Assembly: GCA_003149065.1 (NCBI GenBank)
Contig: QGFZ01000003.1
Span: 310,001-374,000, forward strand
DNA length: 64,000 bases
Direction of reading: 5' to 3'
DNA from: Ruminococcaceae bacterium R-25
GTDB lineage: Bacteria > Bacillota > Clostridia > Saccharofermentanales > Saccharofermentanaceae
Shown piece by piece: positions 1-8,992 of the stretch. Positions within the stretch are counted from its first letter, which is position 1, and every line of letters starts with the position of its first letter. The notes beneath the pieces are model-generated. The model did no database searches. It was given only the letters and a program-made list of their open reading frames with translations, and had not been told where the DNA came from. The position numbers and the translations under genes were made by a program.

Positions 1-428
1 GCTAAGAATATGTGATCCGCATCCGCAATGTTTTCGACAAGATATTTCCACACGGCATTCACATCCTCTGCTGCAGCAGGATACGGATGCTCCGGCGCCA
101 ACCGGTATGCGAATGAGTAGACCGTGAATCCTGTTGCCATAGCAAGTTTTACAGAGAGATTTCCGGCGTAGTCAAGCCCACCGCTGATATATCCGCCGCC
201 GTGGCAGTAGAGGATCACGTAGCCGGGAATGTGCAAAGAAACGGGTCTGAACTCCTCACATCGGATCTTGCCGATACGGAATTCCCTGTGCTCAATATCG
301 CCTTTGGGGGTCGCAAGACGGCCTGCCCAATTGGCAACTTTACGATGGCGCTTGATCTCCGCTTCCGTACTTGCCTTTCCGGTCATAAAATGTGCAGCCT
401 TCAAAGCTTTGACCACTGCTTTTTCCAT
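1..428 (-). CDS. alpha/beta hydrolase, esterase/lipase (Aes/HSL) family, C-terminus off left edge
   Basis: The gene is cut by the left edge; 142 codons from the N-terminus are visible. The start ATG at 428 is preceded by an AGGGGAA element. The HGGG oxyanion-hole motif lies at residues 76-79, followed by YISGG and then YRLAPEHPYPAA, which is the characteristic segment of the hormone-sensitive-lipase branch of alpha/beta hydrolases. The catalytic Ser (GDSAGG), Asp and His would lie beyond the window. There is no signal peptide, so the enzyme is probably cytosolic and acts on short-chain or acetylated esters. The family assignment is firm; the substrate is unknown. Confidence 0.85.
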   Translation of the reverse strand, partial: MEKAVVKALKAAHFMTGKASTEAEIKRHRKVANWAGRLATPKGDIEHREFRIGKIRCEEFRPVSLHIPGYVILYCHGGGYISGGLDYAGNLSVKLAMATGFTVYSFAYRLAPEHPYPAAAEDVNAVWKYLVENIADADHIFL

Positions 429-584
429 TAATGCTGCTGGTTCCCCTTTTCATAGTTCTTTAAATACCATAATACCATTGCTTTCTATCAAGCCAAAAGA
501 TGAGCAAACCAAATCAGTTGTAGCTGAAGCATACCCAAATGATATAGATACAAAATCTTTCTCCTGAATACTGAGCAGAAGTGA

Positions 585-950
585 TCAGAGCTTGTATTTA
601 CTGCAGATATCAGGATAGAACTCTTTTAAGAGCGCGTTCCATTGCTTGGCGGTCTTTCCGACATTGATGTAATAGCCGATATAACCTGCTATGCCGGCAG
701 TTGCAAATAAACCAAACATACTGATAAGACCAAGGACGAGATTGTCATCGATTATCGCGCTAATTCCCATTATCAAACCAAAGACCCCAATAACGGAAGC
801 AAGGATAATAGCTGGCATTTTCTGTTTCTTCTTTTTCTCGCTCAGAATACCATATGCCTGAGCTATCTGTTCTTCTTTATATTCTTTCTTGCGAAGCGCA
901 CTTTCTAATTGAACACTGATACTGTAAACAGGAATCTCAACAATCTGCAT
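585..950 (-). CDS. small two-TM membrane protein, paralogue of the gene at 8993-9358
   Basis: This is a 121-residue protein of unknown function. The N-terminal half is hydrophilic with a Lys/Glu-rich segment (residues about 20-45). Two adjacent hydrophobic helices follow (about 47-68 and 73-93), then a conserved polar tail ending in a YPDIC motif. The ATG is preceded by a GGGGG ribosome binding site. It is about 90 percent identical (12 differences by eye) to the protein at 8993-9358, and the upstream leader is also conserved, so the duplication took the promoter along. No signal peptide is seen. Neighbouring genes give no clue to function. Confidence 0.75.
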   Translation of the reverse strand: MQIVEIPVYSISVQLESALRKKEYKEEQIAQAYGILSEKKKKQKMPAIILASVIGVFGLIMGISAIIDDNLVLGLISMFGLFATAGIAGYIGYYINVGKTAKQWNALLKEFYPDICSKYKL

Positions 951-1030
951 AACCGGTCCCCCTTAGTATTTGATATGCCTCAATATAACATCTTTTCTGT
1001 TACGATAGCCAGTCATCTATACTTATATAA

Positions 1031-1054
1031 AAAGCCCCGGGTTATCGGGGCTTT
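1031..1054 (-). terminator. rho-independent terminator of the lipoprotein gene at 1093
   Basis: On the minus strand AAAGCCCCG pairs with CGGGGCTTT around a short loop and is followed by TTTTTAT. It lies about 40 bases past the stop of the gene at 1093-1620. Confidence 0.8.
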
Positions 1055-1092
1055 CAAACATTTACAATTACTTGTTCTCTTAATGTGAATTT

Positions 1093-1620
1093 TTAAGTCT
1101 GCTGGAAGTCGAAAACCAGGACGTTTCCGTCAAATACGGCGTAGTAAACGTTGCATGCCATGAAGTTGTCTTTCTTGAACTGGTTGCATGTGTACCACGG
1201 GCCTTTGCCGAGTGATGAACCGTCGACCTTACCGAACTCGAATTCAGGTTCGTCTGTTTCTTCCCATTCGTAAGCAGACATAAGCCTGTCTGCTTCCTCT
1301 TCTGTTAAGTAAACAATGCCTCTGTATCTGTATTCAGTGGGGCCTATTGAGAATCCGCCCCAGTCGAAATAGACTTCCTCGATCTCGAAACTGTCGTATT
1401 CTTTGATCTCAGGGAGATATTTCCCGATCAAATTTTCCGTCTCCACGAGTTTGATGACCGTATCGGGTTCTTTCTGACCGCGGTCTGTTATGCCACCTGA
1501 GTTTCTTGAGCCTTGTGAATCTCTTGATCGTGAAAGTGAGCAAGAAGAAAGCATTGCTGCTCCCACTGTAAAGATAAGCGCTACAGCAAAGCCTTTTAAC
1601 GCAATGTTTGTTTTTTTCAT
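1093..1620 (-). CDS. putative lipoprotein of unknown function
   Basis: This 175-residue protein begins with a lipoprotein signal peptide: KK at the N-terminus, a hydrophobic core and an LSSC lipobox with the lipidated Cys at residue 27. A Ser/Arg/Gly-rich linker follows. The remaining soluble domain of about 120 residues is acidic and aromatic-rich and contains one YTCNQF segment. I do not recognise the family. It is a single-gene unit with its own terminator (1031-1054). It is probably anchored on the outer face of the membrane. Confidence 0.75.
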   Translation of the reverse strand: MKKTNIALKGFAVALIFTVGAAMLSSCSLSRSRDSQGSRNSGGITDRGQKEPDTVIKLVETENLIGKYLPEIKEYDSFEIEEVYFDWGGFSIGPTEYRYRGIVYLTEEEADRLMSAYEWEETDEPEFEFGKVDGSSLGKGPWYTCNQFKKDNFMACNVYYAVFDGNVLVFDFQQT

Positions 1621-1834
1621 GGCCGTTAATCTATCCTTTCCAAATAGTTATCCCGGCCACATCATATATCATTTGCATTGTATTAGCCTTTTATGCGGCC
1701 GATTGCCTCGACATTGCCTTTGTTTCCTTCTGCATCCGCATCTAAATATCAATTTTTATTTATATTCGTGATATAATTATATAGTCTTGTTTCAAACCGG
1801 ATTCGGCAATTCTTCTAAAGGGCTGCGCATCAAT

Positions 1835-2141
1835 ATGAAAGATTCAGTGTCTGCAAAGAGAAAAAAGAATACCCCGGCAATACTTGTCGGAATAATCGGC
1901 GGCCTGATCGTAATATCCATTTTCTCTGTCGGAACAATAATCATGGGCGGTTCGGCCCATACTGATACGGGCAAGGCGGTTCATTCCGTAAGCTGCTCAG
2001 ATGATCCCGATAATAACCCTGAAGGCGAATGCCTTTGACGAAGATGTTCAGAGAAGCCTGCAGTCAGGACTTAATGCACACCTTACAAAACCGATCAAGC
2101 CGGAACTGCTTTTCAAGACACCCGAAATGTACTTGAGATAA
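1835..2141 (+). pseudogene. remnant of a membrane hybrid histidine kinase (N-terminus joined to receiver-domain C-terminus by an internal deletion)
   Basis: The 5' part (from ATG 1835 to about 1990) encodes a basic N-terminus, one membrane helix (residues about 15-38) and an extracellular start ending AVHSVS. In another frame, positions 1992-2141 encode the last 49 residues of a response-regulator receiver domain: PIITLKANAFDED, then the conserved AHLTKPIKPELL segment and a stop at 2139-2141. Both halves are what a membrane-bound hybrid sensor kinase would have at its two ends. The kinase core and most of the receiver domain between them are missing, and the frame is lost at about 1990. The downstream genes 2157-3830 and 3843-4184 look like the former partners in the same operon. 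The kinase identity of the 5' part is inferred; the receiver fragment is clear. Confidence 0.75.
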
Positions 2142-2156
2142 GGAGACAGATGCCAT

Positions 2157-3830
2157 ATGACAAATCCGTTTGAATCATTATTCAAAGACGGCAAAAGAAC
2201 CATTCTGGTCGCAGATGATGAGTTTATCAACAGAGAGATATTGTCTGAGATGCTTAAGGATGAATACGATATCCTGTTTGCCGAAGACGGTGAGCAGGCA
2301 TATGAGATCATTAAATCCAACAGCAAGACGATATCGCTTATACTGCTGGATCTTATAATGCCGAAGATGGGCGGACTTGAGCTTCTGTCCGCAATAAAGA
2401 ACAGAGATGAGTTTTCCGGTATTCCGGTCATCGTACTTACCACCGATCAGGAATCGGAGATCGTAAGTCTTAATACCGGTGCATCAGATTTTCTCCCGAA
2501 ACCCTATCCGAGGTCGGGTGTTGTTAAGGCAAGGATACGAAGGGCAATCGAGCATTCGGAAGACCGCAAGATCATCAGTGATACGCAAAATGACATCATT
2601 ACCGGTCTTTATAACGGAGATTATTTTTACGAATATTCAGAAATTTTCGACAAGTATCATCCGGATGCGGAAATGGATGCAGCCGTTCTGGGAATCAATA
2701 ATTATCATTTGCTTATTGAGCGCTACGGGAAAGAGAAATGCATTGAATTGCTTTCTCTTATTGCGGACGAACTTAAGAAACAGTATCCGGCCGGCAATGC
2801 GATCCTCTGCCACAAGGAAATGGATACATTTTTCCTGTACTGTCATCATTTGTCTGATCATGAAGCAAGACTTCAGAATATAAGCCATTCTATCGACCTG
2901 GTGTTCAGCGGAGTCAAGCTCAAGATGGGAATTTACGAATGCGTTGATAAGAAAATCGAGCTCCGGAACAGGTTCGTAAGAGCACGCATGGCTTATAACA
3001 AACTGCAGGGAAATTACCATGATGAAATAGCTGTTTTTGATGATGAGATCTTAAAGAAGATCTTGTTTGAAGAGCAGTTGTGTTCTGATTTCAAGACTGC
3101 AATAAGTGAAGAGCAGTTTACAGTCTTTTTCCAGCCAAAGTTCGATATCACCGGTGACGAGCCTGTCATTGCGGGAGCCGAGGCTCTCGTCAGATGGTGT
3201 CATCCCTCGCTTGATCTTATCTCACCCGGTCTCTTTATTCCGCTGTTTGAGAATAACGGTCTGATATATGAATTAGATGATTATGTTTGGCACAAGACCG
3301 CTGCCAAGATAAAAGAATGGAGAGGAAAGTTCGATAAGAAGATTCCGGTTTCAGTGAATATTTCCAGAGCAGAGATGTACGATCCGAATCTTGCCAACAG
3401 GCTTATCAACATCGTTGAGGAAAACGGTATAGAAGTATCTGATCTCCATCTCGAGATCACAGAATCTGCATATGTCAGCGATTCGGGCATGATCATCGAC
3501 CGTGTTGAAGATCTGCGTAAGAAAGGTTTCTTCATTGAGATGGACGATTTCGGTTCGGGTTATTCATCACTTAATATGATCGACGAACTTCCGATCGATG
3601 CTCTGAAACTCGACATGCTCTTTATCAGAAGTGCATTTAAAAACCGGAACATGAAGATGCTCGATATTGTTATCGGCATTGCTGACTGTCTTGGTGTTCC
3701 CGCGATCGCTGAAGGTGTTGAGACCGAGGAGCAATATCTCAAACTGAAAGAATCAGGCTGTGCGATTATCCAGGGTTATTATTTCTCCAAGCCTGTTCCG
3801 GTTGACGAGTTCGAGAAATTTCTTAAGTAA
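2157..3830 (+). CDS. response regulator with receiver, degenerate GGDEF and EAL domains; probable c-di-GMP phosphodiesterase
   Basis: This 557-residue protein has three domains. The receiver domain (about 14-130) has the acidic pair D20-D21, phospho-acceptor D65 in LLDLIMP and the KP pair. A GGDEF-like domain (about 140-310) has KEMDT where GGDEF is expected near residue 218, so it should not make c-di-GMP. The EAL domain (about 318-555) keeps GAEALVRW, VNIS, the ITE glutamate, MDDFGSGYSSL, the LKLD lysine, AEGVET and QGYYFSKP, so all metal and catalytic positions are present and hydrolysis of c-di-GMP is expected. An AAGGAGA site precedes the ATG. It sits between the wrecked hybrid kinase and an HPt gene, so it was probably controlled by a phosphorelay. 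Confidence 0.92.
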   Translation: MTNPFESLFKDGKRTILVADDEFINREILSEMLKDEYDILFAEDGEQAYEIIKSNSKTISLILLDLIMPKMGGLELLSAIKNRDEFSGIPVIVLTTDQESEIVSLNTGASDFLPKPYPRSGVVKARIRRAIEHSEDRKIISDTQNDIITGLYNGDYFYEYSEIFDKYHPDAEMDAAVLGINNYHLLIERYGKEKCIELLSLIADELKKQYPAGNAILCHKEMDTFFLYCHHLSDHEARLQNISHSIDLVFSGVKLKMGIYECVDKKIELRNRFVRARMAYNKLQGNYHDEIAVFDDEILKKILFEEQLCSDFKTAISEEQFTVFFQPKFDITGDEPVIAGAEALVRWCHPSLDLISPGLFIPLFENNGLIYELDDYVWHKTAAKIKEWRGKFDKKIPVSVNISRAEMYDPNLANRLINIVEENGIEVSDLHLEITESAYVSDSGMIIDRVEDLRKKGFFIEMDDFGSGYSSLNMIDELPIDALKLDMLFIRSAFKNRNMKMLDIVIGIADCLGVPAIAEGVETEEQYLKLKESGCAIIQGYYFSKPVPVDEFEKFLK

Positions 3831-3842
3831 AGGAGACTTAGG

Positions 3843-4184
3843 ATGCCGACCATAGATGATCTTAAGAACTACGGTGCAAATACAGATGAGGCACTCACAA
3901 GATTGATGGGAAATGAGTCTTTTTATATAATGCTCATCCCTAAGATCTTTGACGACAAGAATTTCGAGGCATTGTCACAAGGGATCAAAGACGGTGACCT
4001 GGATAAAGCCTTTGAAGCGGCACACAGCCTTAAGGGTGTCCTGGGCAATCTTGAGCTGACACCGATCCTTAAGCCGATGCTGGAGATAACCGAGCTCCTG
4101 CGCAATAGGGAGCAGGTGGATTACACGCCATATCTTGACGAGATATTTAAGCAGAAAGAACTGCTGGAAAAGCTGTTTAAATAG
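3843..4184 (+). CDS. HPt (histidine phosphotransfer) domain protein
   Basis: This 113-residue all-helical protein carries the HPt signature AAHSLKGVLGNL, with the phospho-accepting His at residue 61. Standalone HPt proteins shuttle phosphoryl groups between hybrid kinases and receiver domains. It starts 12 bases after the EAL-domain gene, behind a GGAGA site, and was evidently part of a three-gene phosphorelay: hybrid kinase, receiver-EAL, HPt. Since the kinase immediately upstream is broken, this HPt either serves another hybrid kinase or is an orphan. Its last 8 bases overlap the convergent gene at 4177. Confidence 0.88.
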   Translation: MPTIDDLKNYGANTDEALTRLMGNESFYIMLIPKIFDDKNFEALSQGIKDGDLDKAFEAAHSLKGVLGNLELTPILKPMLEITELLRNREQVDYTPYLDEIFKQKELLEKLFK

Positions 4185-5115
4185 TTTTCAATCCGTTTCT
4201 TCTGATATCATCCAATTCTTCTGCATTGAGGCAACCACACTGATAAAGCCTCAAATACTCTTTGGAAACATCTGAATCAAAGATCAAGACATCATCTGAA
4301 TTTATTGTTACATCCACACCGCTGTGATAAAGCTTAGCAATAGGGTGTGACTTTAGATCCCTTACTCTTCCAAGCAGATAGTTGCTCGATGGAGTGATAT
4401 TCAAACGGATATGGTTATCTGCCAGGAAACGCACTACGGATGCATCTTCTGCTGCCGCGATTCCGTGCTGCACTTCATCAAGCTCAAGACATTCCACAGC
4501 TCTTCTTACATCCTCTGCCGTTCCCCATTCACCAACATGAGCTCTAAGCTTAAGCCCATCAGATTTTGCCTTGCGGTAAATAGACTTAAAGTTTTCTATT
4601 GGCTGAGCCAGTTCATCACCATACAGATCGATTGAATAAAAAGCTCTGTTGCCCCAGAAGTGAGACAGGCAATCTTCCAGATATCCGATATCACAATGTC
4701 TCGACAGACCGATCTGCAACCGCAGTTCAATCTCAGGTGCTATCTCCTGATTAGCTGTCTCAAATGCTGCAACAAGCTCATCAATATCTCCGTGGAAAAA
4801 CTCACCAAGCCCCCAGACATCTTCTCCGATTTCCAATATGGAAACTCCGTCTTCCTTTGCCTGAGCAAATGCAGCATTAATAAGCATCCTGCGTCCTTCA
4901 GGAGAATTAAAAACCTGTCCGATATTCTTTTCGTTCCAGGCATGCATTTCATCCATGGAATGAAGCGGTTTTTTAATCGGCTCTATATTTACTCCTTTGT
5001 GTTCATGCAGGTATTTCCGGCTTCCGCCTAACACAAAATGATTATGCAGGTCTGCCTTCGGGAATCTGCGGATCCCCTCAATATTTTCCTGCTTTAATTC
5101 ATCTATAAATCCCAT
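4177..5115 (-). CDS. add: adenosine deaminase family protein
   Basis: This 312-residue metal-dependent amidohydrolase of the adenosine/AMP deaminase family has the metal-binding HNH pair (H24, H26), RAHVGEWG (equivalent of the catalytic HAGE motif), VQHG, NITPSSNYLLG (equivalent of the CPTSN motif) and VTINSDDV (the metal-binding Asp pair). The substrate may be adenosine, but a 6-aminodeoxyfutalosine or other deaminase in the same family cannot be excluded. The C-terminus is slightly shorter than in typical members of about 330-350 residues. AGGAGA precedes the ATG. It stands alone, convergent with the HPt gene. Confidence 0.85.
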   Translation of the reverse strand: MGFIDELKQENIEGIRRFPKADLHNHFVLGGSRKYLHEHKGVNIEPIKKPLHSMDEMHAWNEKNIGQVFNSPEGRRMLINAAFAQAKEDGVSILEIGEDVWGLGEFFHGDIDELVAAFETANQEIAPEIELRLQIGLSRHCDIGYLEDCLSHFWGNRAFYSIDLYGDELAQPIENFKSIYRKAKSDGLKLRAHVGEWGTAEDVRRAVECLELDEVQHGIAAAEDASVVRFLADNHIRLNITPSSNYLLGRVRDLKSHPIAKLYHSGVDVTINSDDVLIFDSDVSKEYLRLYQCGCLNAEELDDIRRNGLKTI

Positions 5116-5318
5116 TTATTCTCCTGATGACCTTGTTTCTTTATATCTGAAAAACATTCTAACACGGAAAAATAATCATTCAAAAAGACTCGGATTTCTC
5201 TGAAGTTCAGATCATTTATTCCGGGATATAATCGACTAGGATCCAGTATGTTATAATTATATATATAAGCAGTTGACTTGATGGATTGTTCATTACATTG
5301 TGAAAGCAGGTTAAATAT

Positions 5319-5903
5319 ATGGATATTGAAAGATTTAAAAGAACACAAGCCGCGGCTGATGCTAAAGAGGAAAAAAACAAACAATCCACCAAAGTATTCT
5401 TTGATAAAGTTATTGAACAGTGGACTCAATACATTTCCGGTTTAACTAATTTTATTTCTGATCAATGGTTAGACAGCTATCTTGATAATTGTATAAAGAA
5501 CGCTCCTCACGCTGAAGCTTTTGCCTTCAAACAGATAGTTGTTTGTCCATTCATCCAAGAAACTTATGAAAACAACAGAAGATATCTGCTTTATTACAAC
5601 TTAGAAGTTGATAATTCAAGAGATTTATGGAAAAACGTTAATGTTGCTTATCCTGTCGATGTGCGAACAATATTGGGAAATGCAGACTATGCAACAGAAT
5701 TTTATGAACGGATTTCTAGTGAAGGCTGCTTCCGTTATTATATGAAAGAAGACGCAATGGAAAAACATATTAACGAAGTGTTGGTAGGCAAGATAAAAGA
5801 TCGTCTTACACAATATGGTTTGACAATAATAAGTATAAGCAGTAACGCAATTGATGAAAATAAAGTGCTTCTGACTGTTATTGTCAAAAACCCCGTAGGA
5901 TAA
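5319..5903 (+). CDS. hypothetical soluble protein
   Basis: This 194-residue protein matches no family I know. It starts with a charged, Lys/Ala-rich helix (residues about 5-30), has no signal peptide or membrane segment, and is mixed alpha/beta thereafter. Codons are more AT-rich than in the metabolic genes of the window, like the neighbouring operon at 5984-8835, which suggests that this stretch is accessory DNA. The ribosome binding site is weak. It is convergent with the Sel1 gene and shares the terminator at 5932-5961. Reality of the gene rests on length, clean frame and flanking signals. Confidence 0.6.
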   Translation: MDIERFKRTQAAADAKEEKNKQSTKVFFDKVIEQWTQYISGLTNFISDQWLDSYLDNCIKNAPHAEAFAFKQIVVCPFIQETYENNRRYLLYYNLEVDNSRDLWKNVNVAYPVDVRTILGNADYATEFYERISSEGCFRYYMKEDAMEKHINEVLVGKIKDRLTQYGLTIISISSNAIDENKVLLTVIVKNPVG

Positions 5904-5931
5904 GTTCTTTCCGGTTATAATGTTTTCAATA

Positions 5932-5964
5932 AAAGAATCCGAAGATTAATTCGGATTCTTTTAT
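5932..5964. terminator. bidirectional terminator between convergent genes
   Basis: AAAGAATCCGAA (5932-5943) pairs perfectly with TTCGGATTCTTT (5950-5961) around a 6-base loop. There are T-rich tails on both strands, so it can serve both the gene ending at 5903 and the gene ending at 5984. Confidence 0.85.
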
Positions 5965-5983
5965 TATTAATTATGCTCATTTC

Positions 5984-8275
5984 TCACAATTTCAACTCTG
6001 ATATCATGCTGCAATACTCTTTGAGGATATTCTTACACTCTTCGTCACCTAAAGAAATTCCTTTTTCCAGAAGATCAGTGGCTTTTTTATAGTCATGCAA
6101 CAAGGGTTCAGAAACTAAAATGATAGTGTGATCTTCAATTATATCTTTTACAGTTGTAATACCACAATAAATACTAGCCAAAACTCGCATAGAACGGATA
6201 TCATTTGTTTCGCTAATGTTTTTCTCAAGCATTTCTATTGCTTCTTTTTTGGACTGCAAGTCAGATGGCTCAACCTTGTCAAAGTTCCATTTTGCTATAG
6301 CTACTGAACATTTATTTGATGCTAACTGTCTAAAGTCTACGAGCCAGTCCATAGCCGCATTATCATCATCTTGATAATCTGCTGCGCGCTTATTGGGTTT
6401 AATTGTTTTGAATTTCTGGCAATAGAAAACAGCCTTTTCTTTGTCTATTTTTCCGAAATCGCCTTTTTCATATTTCATCGCCAACGTATAACATGCATTT
6501 CTGCATATATCGCTTGCTGAAATCAATATTTTCTCCATTTCTTCTGGCTTAAGTTTCATTTTAAACTTTGTAGAATCAATATCATAAAAGATAGCGGAAA
6601 GAACTAACAAAGCGGTTTCGTTACCCATTTCAGCGGATTTAATTCGCCACATAATACTTTCATAATAATCTACATCAGTACCAAGGCCCTCATCATATGC
6701 TTCCGCAACCATACATGCACTATCTTCATCACCTGCCATTGCGGCCATCTTATTAAAATATAATGCCTTTTTATAATCACGAAGACTTTCATCAGGACAG
6801 TGATAATATGCTAAACCTAAAGTCGAAGCAGATTTAAAATTTCCAAGTGAATATGACTTATTTAAATATTCAAATCCCTTCTGCTTACTAATGAATTGTG
6901 AAGCACCTTCTTCAAACAAGGCTAGAAATCCCAAATCTTCCAATGCATTTGTATCATTTTGAGCTGCAGCCTTCTCATACCAAAAGACTGATTGTTTATA
7001 ATCATCAAGAATGGCATATTCCCATCCGAGGCTGCACTGTGCAGTAGCATATCCTAAATCAGCCGATTTCTTTAATAGCGACAATCGCAATTCTCTATCT
7101 TTTTCTTTATTATCTTCATCATAATAGCAGTAAGCTAATCCATAAAGCGCTTTGGCATTATTCTTGTCAGCATCCAACAGTTTATTGTAAAGGAGTTTCG
7201 CTTTATCCAGATCTTTATCAACCCCTTCGCCTTCTCGATAATAGTTAGCTGCAAGAACTAGGGCTTCAGCATAATTGGGAGCTGTTTTTTGAGCGTCCGT
7301 ATTCTGAGATTTATCAATTCGAACTGCTTCCGTTTGTTCAGTCAATTGCTGAGTATGCAAATGAGTACCGCAAGCATTACAAAATTTACTCGTATCTGGC
7401 AGCATATTGTTGCATTTGGGACATTGTATCAAAGAGGGAGAAGCTGCCGGTTTCTGAATAAGTGCAGTACCGCAAACATTACAGAATTTGCAAGTATTAG
7501 GCAGCACATTGTTGCACTTAGGACACTTTAAAGTATCTGTCGGCTCGACTTCCGGGAAGTTTTTGATTAATTCGGTCAAATCACAAAACTTCAGGTAAGG
7601 CTGAGCAAAAATAAGCAAACTTTTCCCAACACGAAGTGAAGCCTCACTTACGGCAAACATGGTCATAGTTTCTTGAGTAGGATTTTCTGAAACGTTTTGT
7701 AAATACTGCGTATTAGATTTTAAGTAAGTTTCAATTTTTCTGGCAATAGCTGTTGCCTGATCGCTGTTCGCAAGTTTTAATTCACTAACATATTTGCCAA
7801 TAAGAAAACGTTCTTCTTCTTGTCCCTCAAAGTATTTATAGGAATCTTTATAGTTTTTTCTATGATACAAAAATACTCCACGATAATATAAGAGGTCCTT
7901 AGCTGCCATTAGAATAAAATTACATTGCTGAGTACTGAAAAAACTCTTATTGTCTTGATAGATTTTCATCGCCGTTGTCAAATGCTTTTCCCATTTGGCA
8001 ATATATTCCTCCATTTCATCTATCATATCTTCAGGAAGGGCCAAGAAACCCGTTGATGTATCAGCAACGGCAATAACGTATGCTCTCAATATATTTATTA
8101 AAGAATACAAAGCATGATTATTAATACTATTATTGGAAAAACTGTTTTCATACCAAAAGATTGCTTGTTTAGTATTATCGGTACCATCTAACTTAGAATA
8201 GTAATCACCAAGCGCAATCGAAGATTGGCTGTCGCCATCGCGTGCTAAAGATTTAACCTGTTCAATATTATCCAT
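5984..8275 (-). CDS. Sel1-like (TPR) repeat protein with twin zinc ribbons
   Basis: Translated from ATG 8275 this is a 763-residue protein. A GGAGG site seven bases upstream decides this start over the in-frame GTG at 8299. Residues 1-240 are helical and TPR-like. Two near-identical four-Cys zinc ribbons (CPKCNN...CKFCNVCG and CPKCNN...SKFCNACG) lie at about 251-270 and 285-304. The rest is a series of Sel1-like repeats (motifs such as AAAQNDTNALEDLG and YDEGLGTDVDYYESIMW). There is no signal peptide or TM. Sel1 repeats act as protein-protein scaffolds. The gene follows the zinc-ribbon gene at 8296 in one operon. The two ribbons also repeat at DNA level, so they arose by internal duplication. 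Confidence 0.85.
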   Translation of the reverse strand: MDNIEQVKSLARDGDSQSSIALGDYYSKLDGTDNTKQAIFWYENSFSNNSINNHALYSLINILRAYVIAVADTSTGFLALPEDMIDEMEEYIAKWEKHLTTAMKIYQDNKSFFSTQQCNFILMAAKDLLYYRGVFLYHRKNYKDSYKYFEGQEEERFLIGKYVSELKLANSDQATAIARKIETYLKSNTQYLQNVSENPTQETMTMFAVSEASLRVGKSLLIFAQPYLKFCDLTELIKNFPEVEPTDTLKCPKCNNVLPNTCKFCNVCGTALIQKPAASPSLIQCPKCNNMLPDTSKFCNACGTHLHTQQLTEQTEAVRIDKSQNTDAQKTAPNYAEALVLAANYYREGEGVDKDLDKAKLLYNKLLDADKNNAKALYGLAYCYYDEDNKEKDRELRLSLLKKSADLGYATAQCSLGWEYAILDDYKQSVFWYEKAAAQNDTNALEDLGFLALFEEGASQFISKQKGFEYLNKSYSLGNFKSASTLGLAYYHCPDESLRDYKKALYFNKMAAMAGDEDSACMVAEAYDEGLGTDVDYYESIMWRIKSAEMGNETALLVLSAIFYDIDSTKFKMKLKPEEMEKILISASDICRNACYTLAMKYEKGDFGKIDKEKAVFYCQKFKTIKPNKRAADYQDDDNAAMDWLVDFRQLASNKCSVAIAKWNFDKVEPSDLQSKKEAIEMLEKNISETNDIRSMRVLASIYCGITTVKDIIEDHTIILVSEPLLHDYKKATDLLEKGISLGDEECKNILKEYCSMISELKL

Positions 8276-8295
8276 GCTACAGCCTCCGTTCGGAT

Positions 8296-8835
8296 TCACA
8301 ATTTATTATTGATACTCCTTAAATATTCCATCTGTGCTATTTGAGCTGTCATTTCCATATCATGCAACCTAGCTTGCTCACGTAATACGTCGTCTTTTTC
8401 TCTCTTTTCTATTAGCAAACTGATAGCATCTTCGAGTGTTTGAGCCCTTTCATAGAGCAAGCATTCTTTTATGTATTTATAATCTTCAGGATATGTCCGG
8501 TATTTCTCAGGAATAAGCCTGAGAACATCGGGGGCATCTTTGCACATTTGCTTATATAGAGCAGATCGTTTCATCTCCAACTTATTAATTAAGGTTTGAT
8601 TTGGGAACATACAATTATTCTGGTTTTCACATGCCTTAATTAATGAAACTGTCTCTTCTTGCCATTTTTCATAGCAAGTTAACTGCCTGATGATTTCTGA
8701 CTTATCTAATCTTTTCGTGGGAACTTCGTGTTGTTCTGGAATTGAATCAACTGCCACATAAACAGGCTCACCACATTTTCCGCAGAATTTTTGGTTTTCG
8801 TTAATTGGAGCTCCACATTGTGTACAAAACGGCAT
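8296..8835 (-). CDS. zinc-ribbon protein with helical C-terminal region
   Basis: This 179-residue protein opens with a double-CxxC zinc ribbon (CTQCGAPINENQKFCGKCG) at residues 4-22. About 150 residues of charged, predicted helical sequence follow. No membrane segment or enzyme motif is seen. A GGAGG site lies 7 bases before ATG 8835. It is the first gene of a two-gene operon with the Sel1 protein, whose own zinc ribbons resemble this one, so the two products may act together. The function is unknown. Confidence 0.75.
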   Translation of the reverse strand: MPFCTQCGAPINENQKFCGKCGEPVYVAVDSIPEQHEVPTKRLDKSEIIRQLTCYEKWQEETVSLIKACENQNNCMFPNQTLINKLEMKRSALYKQMCKDAPDVLRLIPEKYRTYPEDYKYIKECLLYERAQTLEDAISLLIEKREKDDVLREQARLHDMEMTAQIAQMEYLRSINNKL

Positions 8836-8992
8836 ATGCTAACCTCCTGCTGGAATACTGAATGCAAATAGATAGAAGGAAAATTTAAACTCTGCCTTTT
8901 TCTTTATGTGTAGTATAACAAAGGAAATGAGAGTTGTTAATTGCATCTGATTCGTGATTTGTCCATCTTGAACTTATAATCTCGTTTTTAGT

